Origin: Rugosimonospora sp040255525
Lineage (GTDB): Bacteria > Actinomycetota > Actinomycetes > Mycobacteriales > Micromonosporaceae
NCBI GenBank assembly: GCA_040255525.1
Contig: JBDZVD010000001.1
Coordinates: 1 to 64,000 of the forward strand
Direction: 5' to 3'
Length of the DNA: 64,000 nucleotides
The notes under the pieces were generated by a model. The model searched no databases. It saw only the letters and a list, made by a program, of their open reading frames with translations, and had not been told where the DNA came from. The position numbers and the translations under genes were made by a program. Below, one piece after another: positions 8,901 to 18,800 of the stretch (positions are counted from its first letter, which is position 1; the number at the start of each line of letters is the position of its first letter).

Positions 8901-9160
8901 AGGTCGACGCCGGGCACCGCCCGGCGCAGTTCGGAGACCAGTGCCCGGATCCGGCCCGGCGCGGCGCTTGCCGTTCGGGATTCCCAGAGCCCGTCTGCCA
9001 GCCGCCGGCTGCCGACCACCCGACCGGCGTCCAGCACGAGCATGGTCAGCAGCGCCCGCTGCATCCCGGTCAGGTGTACCGGCGTGCCGTCCAGCAACGC
9101 CTCCACCGGCCCGAGGACCCGCACCACCACCCGTTCGGAGCCGGCCGCGTTTGTGATCAC
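5912..9160 (-). CDS. Full-length AfsR-like regulator (SARP-NTPase-TPR)
   Basis: A 1,082-residue regulator. The N-terminal winged helix (VRVLGPVEALLDGTPVHLTG) and BTAD are followed by an Ala/Pro/Val low-complexity linker (about residues 268-325). An NB-ARC NTPase follows, with Walker A GKPGVGKS near residue 380 and LIVLDNAVSDTQV after it. The C-terminal 400 residues are helical TPR-type repeats (GDGLRAAQARYSAAVVHTDR; GDIARARSLFGIGLQLVRVA). These domains match Streptomyces AfsR, which couples DNA binding to ATP hydrolysis and kinase signalling. Translation probably starts at GTG 9160. It lies just downstream of a hairpin that ends the RHS gene and just upstream of the shorter AfsR-like gene, whose target genes are not evident. 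Confidence 0.87.
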   Translation of the reverse strand: MITNAAGSERVVVRVLGPVEALLDGTPVHLTGMQRALLTMLVLDAGRVVGSRRLADGLWESRTASAAPGRIRALVSELRRAVPGVDLVATRSPGYLLRPAECWLDSTAFTAALHRARTDRSQGRLDAAGDGYAAALALWRGPALGGATTGPFVAAEAARWDELRLRTMEEAAEVDVARHRYADAAGTLAEVTRHSPPRERPHQLLMFALYQAGRTGDALRVYADLRRRYVEELGLEPGQELRRLHQRILRADPVSPEDVAGMRPAAEPPPDPAPAAGASVTGASVPVAPVTGASVTVAQAAVAPDSAAPDSAAQATGAADSAVPACGEPGAAIAVALGRRAVRPAQLPLDIGDFTGRQREVAAALGALRAGAAVPILAVHGKPGVGKSTLAVHVAHQLRPRYPDGQLYVNLAGTDPVPEDPYDVLGRFLIALGVPGRAIPDDQSARAALLRSRLADQRVLIVLDNAVSDTQVRPLLPGVAGCAVIVTSRTPLAAPLGARSLAVDILSIGACRTLVGTLIGEGRMAAERTETDTLIELCGRLPLALRVAAGRLAESPHWRVATLVDRLIDQRRRLDELRHGGVDVRANLQLSYRALSAGAAAGLDVLGLLPRTDFAAWSLAALLHTTVGETQPVIDELIRAQLVEYAGHDQAGQARYRLHDLVRAYAVELAARVEPPRRSAAVERWYGAWLAAATTAGTGLPARPVSPLPGADLPRPVPGLRIDQAVAWFESERTGLLAVVKRAAGEGRAYAYQIASAAAKFLESQGAFDEWRALYQDGLAAARTVGDQRAAALLCCGLAAVDRYQDRNDSARLGYEQARDYFDRTGDAWGRAVAEAGLSVVLRMTGQLEQALRLSLGAIDTFEAAGDGLRAAQARYSAAVVHTDRREWEAAIDQLERALPELEAAGDQETQCRAWGVLGMVLLWQGRRERAAGYLDQAVTVTGRLGLLIDNAYARLALGDLHAAQGDIARARSLFGIGLQLVRVAGDRSGEAKLLLRLAQLLGTERRFDEAVALAERAERMCSDIGNPTAGARALAVLGELHLASGNQAAAMDAWLRSRALYQDAGSDYAADIGRRLADLPR
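8223..8325. repeat. Tandem repeats encoding the AfsR linker
   Basis: Two exact copies of GCGGCGCTGTCCGGG sit at 8223-8237 and 8238-8252 (period 15). Two exact copies of a 19-base unit beginning ACCGAGGCGCCGG sit at 8277-8295 and 8307-8325 (period 30). Both periods are multiples of three, so copy changes keep frame; they encode the low-complexity linker between BTAD and NTPase domains. Confidence 0.8.
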
Positions 9161-9226
9161 TCAGCTGTAGATACCCTGCGTGACCACGGCCGTCAAGGCG
9201 GGGCAGTCCCCGCGGAGGTTCGGCGA

Positions 9227-9260
9227 CGGTGCGGAGCGCCGTTGACCGCGCTCCGCACCG
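9227..9260 (-). terminator. Hairpin terminator after RHS gene 1
   Basis: A perfect 13-base-pair stem (CGGTGCGGAGCGC paired with GCGCTCCGCACCG) with an 8-base loop lies 44 bases beyond the RHS stop codon. There is no T-tract, as is common for actinobacterial terminators. Confidence 0.75.
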
Positions 9261-9303
9261 TGTGCTCAGCGGCCAGACCCGTCCGGGCCGGGCATACTGC
9301 CGA

Positions 9304-12300
9304 TCACCTCTGCATGCCGGCGTCGAGCTGTTCCGGCCAGGGCTTCGAATAGGTTGTCGGAGTCCACGAGGTGACATTGGCGGTCGTCCAGCGCCTGGTG
9401 GTGACGCGGCCATCAGCGTGCAGGTAGGTGGTCTCGTAGGTGTCCAGGAACCCGCCGGGGGAAAGACCGATACTCTGCCCGGGCTTGACCTTTACCTGCT
9501 GGCTGAGATTCACCGTCACGGTCTTGGTTTTCGTTGTTCCGCTCTTCCAGGAGTAACTTCCGTTGAACCCGATCGTCAGGCTGGCGCTCGTCTCCTCGAG
9601 CCCCCAGAGCTTCGCCTTGACTCCTACCGTACTGGACACGTTCCACCCCCACTGGTTGGCGAACTCGTGGTTCACCGCCTGCTGGTCCGCATTCGAGATG
9701 GATGGGTAGTACGTATAGGCGACGTTCGTCGGGGCACTGAACAGCCAGGTCACGTTCTTGTTGAGGAATGGTTCGTGGCTGATCCTGTCCGTGGCGGAGT
9801 ACAGGACGTCGTTTCCACCGGACGGGACCGGGCCCATGGCGTACTTGCGCAGCGGCGGGTAGTTGGTCTCGGAAATCGCCTTGTACACGGCATTGAGATG
9901 CTTCAGGTAGGCCCGCTGGTAGGCCTTGGTGCTCTGGATACGGTAGTAGGCCGAGTGGCGGTAGACGTTGTAAGCGCGCCGCTGCTCCGCCAGCATCCGC
10001 TTGGTCGCCTTGGCGTGCTTCTTGTGGTATTGCGTCACCGCCTTGCCGCTGCCGAAACCCTTATGGGTGATGTCGTCGTAGACCATCTGGCCGCTGGGAT
10101 CGGAGTGGGTGACCGGACTGTCGGCCGCGTACGCGTACCCGCCGAGCTGGGTGAGGTCCTCGCCTTCCAGGATCGGGTCGGAGGACAGGAACCGCCCGGT
10201 TCCCGGGTCGTACTCCCGCGCTCCGAGGTTGACCAGGCTGGTCGTCGGGTCCGTGGTGCCGCCGACGTACCCCTTGTCGCCATCGGGCCAGCTGATCGGG
10301 GCGGTACCGCGGGCCTGCCCGTACGGCAGGTACTGGCGACGGGTCACCGCCTCGCTGGCCGAGTCGATGGCCAACTCGTCGGTACCCTGCTGATCCGGGA
10401 TCAGGTAGCTGACCGCCCCGCTCCCGGAGCGGACCGCCACGTCGGTGCCGGCGGCCTGGTAGTTCCGGGTGCCGGTGACCGTGCCGGTGCCGGTCGGCAG
10501 CACCAGTTGCTCGTCGTCGAGGTAGAGCGTGGTCTGCCCGGGATCCTTGCGCAGCAGCAGGTCGCCGTCGGCGTCGTACAGGAAGTGGGTGGTGCCGGCG
10601 GCGGTCGTATCGGTGCTCAACTGGCCCTGGTCGTTCCAGGTCAGTGTCTGGTTGCCGGCCGGGCCGCCGGACATGGAGCTGGTGTTGCCGGTGGGGTCGT
10701 ACCCGTAGGTCGCGGTGTTCTTCGACGCGCCCGGCCCGGTCGCCGTGGTCGAGGACAGCGCGTGCGGCCGGACCGACCCGCTGCCCGAGGCCGGGTAATG
10801 GTAGGTCGTGGTGGTGTCGTCGGCGGTGTTGCCGCCGGTGTCGTGGTCGGTCTCGACGAACCGGTTGCCGGCGGCGTCGAACGTCCAGCTCTGCCAGAAC
10901 GGCAGCGGCCCGCCGACGGTCGGGGAGTTGCCCGGCGACGGTGTGGCGGCGCAGCCGTCGGTCGCGGTCCACGCGGCGCTGAGCCGTTGCAGGTAGTCGT
11001 ACCGGAAGCAGCGGGTGTCGGTAACCGCGGCGGACTGCTTGTCGGTGATGGCGGTGATGTCGCCGACGTGGTTGCGGGTGTAGCTGGTGTCGTCGACGAA
11101 GCCGGCCGTGGCCGAGTCGGTGACCTCCGCCTCGTCCAGGGCGTGGGTCTGCCGGTCGAGGGTCAGCGTGAGCTGGACCCACGCACCGGAGGGTCCGAAG
11201 GTGTACTGCTGGGGCTCGTCGAAATCGGTGTAGCTGATGTTGTCGGCGTAGTCCCAGATGCCCCTCACCGAGGTGACCCGGCCGTAGTTGTCCGCGCCGT
11301 AGGTCACCGTCTCCTGCGGCAGCCCGCCCGCGGCCTGGTCGGTGCGGGTGGCCAGCCGCCCGGTCGAGGTGTTGTAGGTGTACTGCACCACGTAGCCATT
11401 GGTGGGAGCCAGCGCGCCTTCGCTTTCGGGCAGTACCACCTTCCTCGCGATGGGCAGGCCGTGCCGGTCGTATCCGAGTATCGCGGTGGTGTAGGCGTTG
11501 CCGTCGAGGTAGGCGGTCGAGGAGGTCAGGTAGCCCTTCTTGAGGGTGTCGTACGTCCAGGAGGCCAGCTGGTTGGACGGGCCGGGTGCCGCGCCGCCCG
11601 TGGTGTCGTACTTGGCCTTCTTACGCCCGTCCGGATCGTAGGTGGTGGTGATGGTCTTGCCGCGGGCGTCCGTGGTGGACAGCAACTGGCCCGCGTCGTC
11701 GTAGCTCATGGTGGTGCGGCCGGTGTCCGGGTCGGTGTCGGTCAGTTGCTGACCGAGCAGGTTGTACGTGCGGGTCCAGACGTTGCCGGCCGGGTCGGTG
11801 ATGCTCGCCACGTCGTCGTTCGGCGTGTAGGTGTACCGGAGATGGTCGTAGTCGGCTGCCGGGTCGTTGACCGGGTCCACCGCCACGCCGGAGTGGTAGT
11901 AGTAGATGTCCGAGGTGCGGTCCCGCGCGTCGACAAAGGTTGTGCGGGCGGTGCCGCCGTCCGGCGGGATCTCGGTGGTGAAGTTTCCGCCGTACACGTA
12001 GGTCGTGCGCCAGGTCTCGGTGGTGAACTTGTTCGAGCTCACGACCGTCGGGCGGCCGGAGCCGTCATAGGTGTACCCGGTCGAGGACGGCACCGTGGCG
12101 TCGTCGGCGTCGACCAGCGTGCCCGACGGTGCGCCGCTGGATTGGTACGGGTCGGTTGTCCTGACCTTCCATCCGTCGGTGTTGTACACGATGTCGCTGA
12201 CGGTCCGGCCGTCGACGGTCTCGGTCTGCGTCTCCCGCTCCCGCAGCAGGGAGTCGTAGAGGGTGATGCTGGTGCGGTAGGTGCTGCCGTCCTCGTTGAG

Positions 12301-15300
12301 GGTCTGGGTGGTTACGGTCGACGGCGCGTCGGTCGACTCCGCGTAGCTGTACTTCACGTTGGGTAAGGCGGTGGTGGCCTGGCCGGGCCGCCAACCGGCG
12401 GTCATCCGCCCCAGAGCGTCATACCCACTCGCGCTGACGTAGCCCGCCGGGTCGGTCACCCGGGTGGGCAGGCCCCGCCGGGCGTCGAACAGCGTGGTCG
12501 TGACGTACCCCATCGGATCGGTGACCGTCGCCTGGGTCGGTGCGGCACCGGTGGTCGGAGTGTAGGCCGTCGTCGTGGTGCGGCCGTCGGCGTCGGTCGA
12601 GGTCAGCGTCCGGCCGTACTCGTCCACGGTGGACGATGTCTCGGTGACGAAGGACGGCGTCGAACCGGTGTAGGAGGAGGCGTCCTGCACCATGGTGGCG
12701 TCGCCGTGGGTGGGGGCGGCGCCCAGCGTCGTGGAGTTGTCGTAGAACGTGCGCACGTCCGAGACCGCGTCGGCCGGGAGGGACGGTTTCGCGGCGCAGT
12801 TCACCGACACGGTGCTGACCTCGTCCGGAGCGTCGAGGATCCAGCTGGTCGTGTTGGTCGCGTACGCCGTCGTCGTGCACTTGTCGTCGGCGCTCGTGGC
12901 GAGGTCGCCCAGGTCGTTGACCTTGGTGATCCGGCCGTAGGCGTCGTAGGTGTTGTCCACCTCGGTTGCTCGCGTGCTTCCGTTGGAAAGCGGCGTGTAG
13001 ACACGGGCGTCGCCGGCGCTGACCAGATGAGCGACCGGGTTCTGTACCCCGGTCAGCTTCAGGTCGTGGGTCGCGGTGACCGCCGAGCTCCATGGATCGG
13101 TGATGGTGTCCTTCAGCACCGCGCCGCCGGAACCGTCGTAGACGATCTCTTCATACGCCATCCCGGCCAGCTCATCCGCGTCGGTGACGGCGGGGTCGCC
13201 ACGCGAATCGGTGATCTTCGCGCTGCGGGTACCGCTGTCGGGCAGCGTGTCACCGTCCATGCCGCGGAAGTAGGTGGTCTGGCTCTCGGTGATCGGGTCC
13301 GGTGCCTGGCCGGTGAACTCCCGCACCGTCTGGTAGCCGCGCCACGAGTTCCAGGTGCGGCTGTTGCTGGGAGTCAGCGGGTCGTCGTCGTAGTGCCAGG
13401 CCGGTGAGGCGTAGGTGTAACTGGTGACCACGGGCAGCCCGCCGCCCGTCCCGTCCCCTTCGGTGACCGAACTGACCACGAACTTGTTGAACCAGTCCTT
13501 GATCGGGCTGGGCTGGCCGGCGGGAGTCCAGTACGCCGGGTAGCACAGCGTGGTGTTGGTACTCGGATCCGCCGGGGTGCCCGACGCGCAGTCCGGCGCC
13601 GAGTACTTCACGCTGACGTCTTCACCGGTCTCGGTGATGACCTGCTGCAGCCGGTACCGCGTGATCGGCGGGTACCCGTCGGTGGTGTTCACCCGGTTGG
13701 CCAGCGACTGACCGGTGAAGGTCACCGCCGGCAGGGTGATCGCGGCGCCGGCCTGACCGGTGTGGGTGATCGAGTCCAGCCACAACGCGGGCGTGGTGGT
13801 GTCGCCGGTGGCCGGGAAGGACGCGGACAGCGACCACGAGTCCACGTTCTGCTCGTTCGCGCCGACCAGAACCTGGGTCTGGATCGACTTCAGCCGGTAC
13901 TCGGACCAGAACGACGGCGACGTCTGGCCGCAGGTGGCTCCACTCGCGCAGTTGAGGTCGTACGGGACGTCGGGCCACGCAGCCGCGGCCGAGGAGGACA
14001 GCGTGGACACGTCGCAGGCGGACTGGTTGCAGCGGCCGGTCGCGGTGAACAGTACCTGCGCGGCGGGCTGGGTGGTGTAGACCTGGCCGTCGCGCTGCCC
14101 GTACTCGGCCTTGGTCAGGAATCCGCCGCGGACGTAGGCGGCGTTGGCCGTCGTCCCGTTGTCCCGCGCGTAGTACCCGGTCAGCGACTTGTAGAAGTAG
14201 CTGACCGTGTCCGCGTGCGGGTCGACGACGTAGTCGAGATTCCAGCGGTAGGCCACGTTCGCGCAGTACGAGTTGGCGAACGTAGCGTTGTAGCACGGTT
14301 GACCCGACTTGGTGGCGAAGACCGGCTCGGTCCACGCCGAGTGGGTTTCGGCGTCACCCGGCGCGTAGCCGGGCAGGTGATTGAGCCCGAAGTAGTACCG
14401 GACTCCGTGCGCGTCGGTGATGACCCAGTACTCGCCGTTGTACGCCCCGTTCGCGGCGCCGGCACACGGCGCGTCCTGGGCGGAGGAGCACAGCTGCACC
14501 CGCTCACCGTTGTCGTCGCGCGGGTGCCAGCCGCCGGTCGCGTCGTCCCGGATCAGCGTCGTGGACTGCCCGTTCAGCGACAGCGTGACCGGGTCGTTGT
14601 CCGACCAGCAGTTGTCACCGGTCTTCGTGGCTCCAGCCGGGTTCTGCGAGCACGACTGGTAGGACCGTTCGATGTACCCCGGGTGGTAGTCCCAACCATC
14701 GCCGATCCACGACGCCTGGTTGTTGGTCGAGGAGATCAGCCCGTCGACCGACTGGGACGAGTAGCCCAGCTCGATGTCCGGCTCCAGCCCGCCGGGGACC
14801 GCCGGCGTGTCGATCGGGTACGACCAATCGAAGCTGCCGTTGGACCCGCCGGCCTGCCAGCTGGCCTCGGGGCGCAGGGAGGTGGCCGAGAAGTCGCCCC
14901 CGCCGCCGCTCACGCCCGAGGTGGCCGCCACCACGAGCGGGCCGCGCGACGGCATGACCACATCGCCGGACAGCTGCCCCCGGGTCGCGTCGTTAGTGGA
15001 GGCCACCGGGGCCGGTCGCCGGCATCCGGCCGCCTGCGGGGTCCGCACGGCGCACGACGGCAACGCGACCAGCCGCAGCCGGGACGCCCAGTCCCCACCG
15101 AAGGCGGCCCGCATCGACCGGTAGTCCAGGGTCAGCCGCAGCCTTCCGGCCGGCGCCACGGCGCCGGAGCCGCTGAGGGTCAGCAGCGCGCCGTTGACGC
15201 CGGCCGCGTTCGCCGCCTCCCGGGTCGCGACCTCGACCCGCATCCGGACCGGCTGGCTGGCCGCCGCCGTGGCCCGTGCCCCCGCCGGATGGGTGGCGGC

Positions 15301-15603
15301 CGGGCGGGCGAGCCAGACCGGCAGGGTGCCGGCCCGCACCGGTGCGGCGGCGGTGGACGCCAGCGTCACGTCGGCCGCGCCGTGGGGCCAGGTCACAGCG
15401 GTCGCGTGCCAGCTCGGCATCGTCTTGCGCGGCGCCGGATGGGCCTTGACGGGGTGGACCGGCACCAGCGCCGGCACCGGCGGCGGCGCTGGGCGACGCG
15501 GTGCGGCCTGTGCTGGTGCCGCGACAACCAGCGTGCCGACGGTCAGCACGCTGGTCGCCAGTATCAGAAATCGGGAACGAATTCCCCGAGGCCGTGCCCA
15601 CAT
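9304..15603 (-). CDS. Secreted RHS/YD-repeat protein with putative pore-forming C-terminus
   Basis: A 2,099-residue RHS-family polymorphic toxin-like protein. The start ATG at 15603 has AAGGGAG six bases upstream and opens a Sec signal peptide (FLILATSVLTVGTLVVAAPA). After an Ala/Pro segment and a large N-terminal domain, tens of YD repeats follow (GRTTMSYDDAGQLLSTTDAR; TYGYDPTGNTSSMSGG). The RHS core ends with REYDPGTGRFLSSDPI and YAYAADSPVTHSDPSGQ near residue 1837. RHS cores form a shell around a variable C-terminal effector. Here the last 260 residues are a distinct tip with a Lys/Tyr-rich helical part, then Ser/Thr-rich alternating strands (VSSTVGVKAKLWG, TSASLTIGFNGSYSWKSG, TKTKTVTVNLSQQVKV). 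These look like the aerolysin/ETX-MTX2 pore-forming fold. No immunity gene is seen next to it. The effector call is inference from pattern. Confidence 0.85.
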   Translation of the reverse strand: MWARPRGIRSRFLILATSVLTVGTLVVAAPAQAAPRRPAPPPVPALVPVHPVKAHPAPRKTMPSWHATAVTWPHGAADVTLASTAAAPVRAGTLPVWLARPAATHPAGARATAAASQPVRMRVEVATREAANAAGVNGALLTLSGSGAVAPAGRLRLTLDYRSMRAAFGGDWASRLRLVALPSCAVRTPQAAGCRRPAPVASTNDATRGQLSGDVVMPSRGPLVVAATSGVSGGGGDFSATSLRPEASWQAGGSNGSFDWSYPIDTPAVPGGLEPDIELGYSSQSVDGLISSTNNQASWIGDGWDYHPGYIERSYQSCSQNPAGATKTGDNCWSDNDPVTLSLNGQSTTLIRDDATGGWHPRDDNGERVQLCSSAQDAPCAGAANGAYNGEYWVITDAHGVRYYFGLNHLPGYAPGDAETHSAWTEPVFATKSGQPCYNATFANSYCANVAYRWNLDYVVDPHADTVSYFYKSLTGYYARDNGTTANAAYVRGGFLTKAEYGQRDGQVYTTQPAAQVLFTATGRCNQSACDVSTLSSSAAAAWPDVPYDLNCASGATCGQTSPSFWSEYRLKSIQTQVLVGANEQNVDSWSLSASFPATGDTTTPALWLDSITHTGQAGAAITLPAVTFTGQSLANRVNTTDGYPPITRYRLQQVITETGEDVSVKYSAPDCASGTPADPSTNTTLCYPAYWTPAGQPSPIKDWFNKFVVSSVTEGDGTGGGLPVVTSYTYASPAWHYDDDPLTPSNSRTWNSWRGYQTVREFTGQAPDPITESQTTYFRGMDGDTLPDSGTRSAKITDSRGDPAVTDADELAGMAYEEIVYDGSGGAVLKDTITDPWSSAVTATHDLKLTGVQNPVAHLVSAGDARVYTPLSNGSTRATEVDNTYDAYGRITKVNDLGDLATSADDKCTTTAYATNTTSWILDAPDEVSTVSVNCAAKPSLPADAVSDVRTFYDNSTTLGAAPTHGDATMVQDASSYTGSTPSFVTETSSTVDEYGRTLTSTDADGRTTTTAYTPTTGAAPTQATVTDPMGYVTTTLFDARRGLPTRVTDPAGYVSASGYDALGRMTAGWRPGQATTALPNVKYSYAESTDAPSTVTTQTLNEDGSTYRTSITLYDSLLRERETQTETVDGRTVSDIVYNTDGWKVRTTDPYQSSGAPSGTLVDADDATVPSSTGYTYDGSGRPTVVSSNKFTTETWRTTYVYGGNFTTEIPPDGGTARTTFVDARDRTSDIYYYHSGVAVDPVNDPAADYDHLRYTYTPNDDVASITDPAGNVWTRTYNLLGQQLTDTDPDTGRTTMSYDDAGQLLSTTDARGKTITTTYDPDGRKKAKYDTTGGAAPGPSNQLASWTYDTLKKGYLTSSTAYLDGNAYTTAILGYDRHGLPIARKVVLPESEGALAPTNGYVVQYTYNTSTGRLATRTDQAAGGLPQETVTYGADNYGRVTSVRGIWDYADNISYTDFDEPQQYTFGPSGAWVQLTLTLDRQTHALDEAEVTDSATAGFVDDTSYTRNHVGDITAITDKQSAAVTDTRCFRYDYLQRLSAAWTATDGCAATPSPGNSPTVGGPLPFWQSWTFDAAGNRFVETDHDTGGNTADDTTTTYHYPASGSGSVRPHALSSTTATGPGASKNTATYGYDPTGNTSSMSGGPAGNQTLTWNDQGQLSTDTTAAGTTHFLYDADGDLLLRKDPGQTTLYLDDEQLVLPTGTGTVTGTRNYQAAGTDVAVRSGSGAVSYLIPDQQGTDELAIDSASEAVTRRQYLPYGQARGTAPISWPDGDKGYVGGTTDPTTSLVNLGAREYDPGTGRFLSSDPILEGEDLTQLGGYAYAADSPVTHSDPSGQMVYDDITHKGFGSGKAVTQYHKKHAKATKRMLAEQRRAYNVYRHSAYYRIQSTKAYQRAYLKHLNAVYKAISETNYPPLRKYAMGPVPSGGNDVLYSATDRISHEPFLNKNVTWLFSAPTNVAYTYYPSISNADQQAVNHEFANQWGWNVSSTVGVKAKLWGLEETSASLTIGFNGSYSWKSGTTKTKTVTVNLSQQVKVKPGQSIGLSPGGFLDTYETTYLHADGRVTTRRWTTANVTSWTPTTYSKPWPEQLDAGMQR

Positions 15604-15842
15604 GTGCACTCCCTTTATGGAAGTCATGCCGCCGAATTGGTGCGGATCATATCGTGTCAGCCGATCGACACAAGCCATTGAGAATCGAAAATTACCGCTG
15701 CTCAGCGCCCATACACGCGCCATGCAAAAATGTATAGAACAGAGTGGTCAACAATTCACCGCATCGGGCTTGCCAGATTCTCGACGATCCGGCATAACTG
15801 CTCTGTCCGCTATGCGCGGCGGCCCCCACAAGGAGGAATTCG
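15604..15842. promoter_or_regulatory. Divergent promoter region of RHS gene 1 and its partner
   Basis: A 239-base intergenic region, clearly more AT-rich than its surroundings (for example around 15680-15760), separates the divergent RHS and partner genes and must hold both promoters. The partner has a near-consensus AGGAGG six bases before its ATG; the RHS gene has AAGGGAG. I could not assign -35/-10 boxes with confidence. Confidence 0.55.
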
Positions 15843-18800
15843 ATGAATCGCGACCGGCCCCCTCGATCCGCTTCCGGCTGGCTGAGACGGCCGGTGCGGC
15901 AGCTCGCGATCGCCGGGCTGGCAGTGGCGCTGCTGAACCTGGGCCTGGCGCCAGCCGCTTCGGCACGCCCGGCCGCCACCTTCGTCGGCGGGCCGGGTCG
16001 GCCGGCTCCTGCCACGGGCAACGATTCCGGGACCGGACATGCGGATGCCAGCGCCACGCCGGTGGTAACGGGCGACCAGCATGCCACCCCGGCGATCGAC
16101 GCGGCGATCCGCACCGCCCGATCCTCCGGGCGGCCGGTTCCGGTCGACGCCCAGACCACCGAGACCCAGACCGTGACCGCCAACCCGTCGGGCACCGTCA
16201 CCGTGCGGCAGCATGTGCTACCGGTACGGGTCAAGCACGGCACCTCCTGGGTACCGGTCGACGCGACCCTGCAGGCCAACCCGGACGGTACCCTCAGCCC
16301 CCGGGCATCCTGGGCCCGGGTGCGGCTGTCCGGGGGCGGCGACGCGCCGATGGCGAGCCTGACCACCGGAGCCGGTAGCGTGACCCTGCGGTGGCCCGGG
16401 CGGCTGCCCGCGCCCCGGGTGTCGGGCCCGAGCGCGACCTACCCCGACGTGCTTCCCGGCGTCGACCTCCAGTTGACAGCGACCGAACTGGGCGGCGTCA
16501 GCGAGGTTCTCGTGGTCCACGACGCCCGGGCGGCGGCCAACCCGGCGCTGGACACCCTGACGCTGGGCGTCGACGCTCATGGCCTCACGGTGTCGCAGGA
16601 CGCCGCGGGCAACCTGAGCGCGGCGACCGGTCAGGGCCGGGTGATCTTCTCGGCGCCGGCGCCACGGATCTGGGACTCCGCCACCTCGGCGGGTGCCGCC
16701 ACGGCGTCCCGGCCGGCGCCATCCACCGCGGCGGCACCCGGTCGAGGGGCACGGGTCGCGAGGCTGGGCGCCCGGCTCGACGGCGACACGCTCCGCTTGA
16801 GCCCCGACCCCTCGCTGCTGCGCGGCGCGGGCACCCGCTACCCGGTGTTCATCGACCCGACCTGGAACCCGAACTACACCAACGGAGGCGAGCAGGCGTT
16901 CGACGAGATCCAGGAGGGCTGCCCGACCACCTCCAACTACAACTCCACCACCTACGGCGAACCCGGAGTCGGCTACAACGGGTTCTCCGGCTGCATCGGT
17001 CGCGAGCGGTCGTTCTTCCGGGTGGCCGTGCCCTCCATCGTGTGGGACACGCACATCGTGTCGGCCACGATGAACACCGTCGAGACCTACTCGGCCAGCT
17101 GCTCGGCGACCTCCAACGTGGTGCTGTGGTCCTCCAGCGCGATCAGCTCCTCGACGACCTGGAGCCACCCGCCGACGCCGCAGAGCAATCTGGGCTCCAA
17201 GTCGGTCGGCGCCGCCTGCAGCAGCCATCCGGCGGTGGGCTACCCCATCACATCCACGATGGTCACCGCCGCGCAAGGGCACTGGGCCAACTGGACGTTC
17301 GGGCTGCTCAACGCCAACGAAACCAATGACGTGTACTTCAAACGGTTCGAGCACAACCCGTCGATCGAGATCGAGTACAACCATGTGCCGGACGTGCCGA
17401 CGGACCTGTCGGCGGCCTCCGGCTCGAACAACGTAGGGTGCGCCACCGCCGCCCCGTATCCATGGATGGGAGCGACGGCAAGCACCACACCTCCGGTGCT
17501 GTCAGCTACCGTCTCCGACGCCGATGGCGGTCAGGTTCAGGGCACCTTCTCCTACTGGGTGGACGGATCCACCTCCAAGAACACACTGACCTCCGCCGTG
17601 GCCAGCGGCACCAGCGCCCGGATCTCTTTGCCGTCCAGCTTCGTCTCCGCACTGGCCACCGGCCAGGTGGTCGACTGGCAGGTACAGGTCACGGACTACA
17701 AGGACACCTCGGCATGGTCAGCGATCTGCCATTTCCAGGTCGACCTCAACGCACCGGCACCGCCGGTGATCAGCTCAACCGACGGCCTGTACCCGGCGGA
17801 TACCACCGGCGCGGCGGCCGGAACCACGGGTCAGTTCGGCCTCGCCGCGGCCAGCGGCGAGGCGGTCACCAGCTTCGTGTACCAGCTCGACACCGTGCCG
17901 CCGACCACCAACCCGGCCACCGGGCAACGGCAGGCCGCGGTCAACAACTCGGCCACCGTGACGGAGACTCCGTTCGCCCCGGGTACCCACACCCTCTGGG
18001 CGTACGCCCTGGACCAGGCCGGCAACGAATCCGCCATGGCCGGGTACACGTTCACCGTCGCCGGGCACCTGAACGTCACCTACCCGAGCCTGTCCGCTGC
18101 GTTCAACAACACCGCGATCAGCTCCAACAGCGCGATCAGCGCCGCCAACGCCGACGGCACGGGGTCGAGCCTGTCCATGCAGGACCTGCAGGCGGCCGGC
18201 TGGCAGCCCGGTGGCCAGATCACGGTCGACGGCGCCCGCTTCGCACTTCCCGACTTCGGCAACGGCGCACCGGATAACGTGCTGGCCGCCAACCAGACCA
18301 TCACCATGCCGACGGGCAGCCAAGGCGACGCACTGGTCTTCCTGGCCACCGGGACGTACGCGAAGGCTGTCGACCCCGGGGTCATCGCGGGCGACGTGAC
18401 CAGCCCGTACGTGCCGGCCGGTACCCTGACCGCCGGTACCGGCTGCCGCTTCACCAACGGCGCCGTGACCAGTTGCAGGCCGGCCAGCGGCACCATCACC
18501 TACAGTGGCACGGCACCGGACCAGTCCTACTACCTCACCGTTCCGGACTGGCTCGGGAGCGCCAGTTCGGTCGCGGTCGTCCAACTGCCGCACCGCAACA
18601 AGCCGTCCGGACAGGTGAACTCCAACCCGAAGATCTTCGCCTTCGCGGTGCCGCTCAACCCCGGGGCCAGCGTCACCTCGGTCACTCTCCCGGACGTGTC
18701 CAACAGCGTCGCCGCCGCAGGCACGCCCGGCCTGCACATCTTCGCCATGGCGGTGCGCAACACCACCGCGGCGCCGGGCGGCGCCACGTGGACCGGTGCC

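Noticed and set aside
9229..12366. Long open rightward frame opposite the RHS gene (about 1,045 codons)
   Set aside because: It is the antisense of a well-supported RHS gene; its sequence is Val/Gly/Arg-rich with no family motif, as expected of shadow frames in GC-rich DNA.
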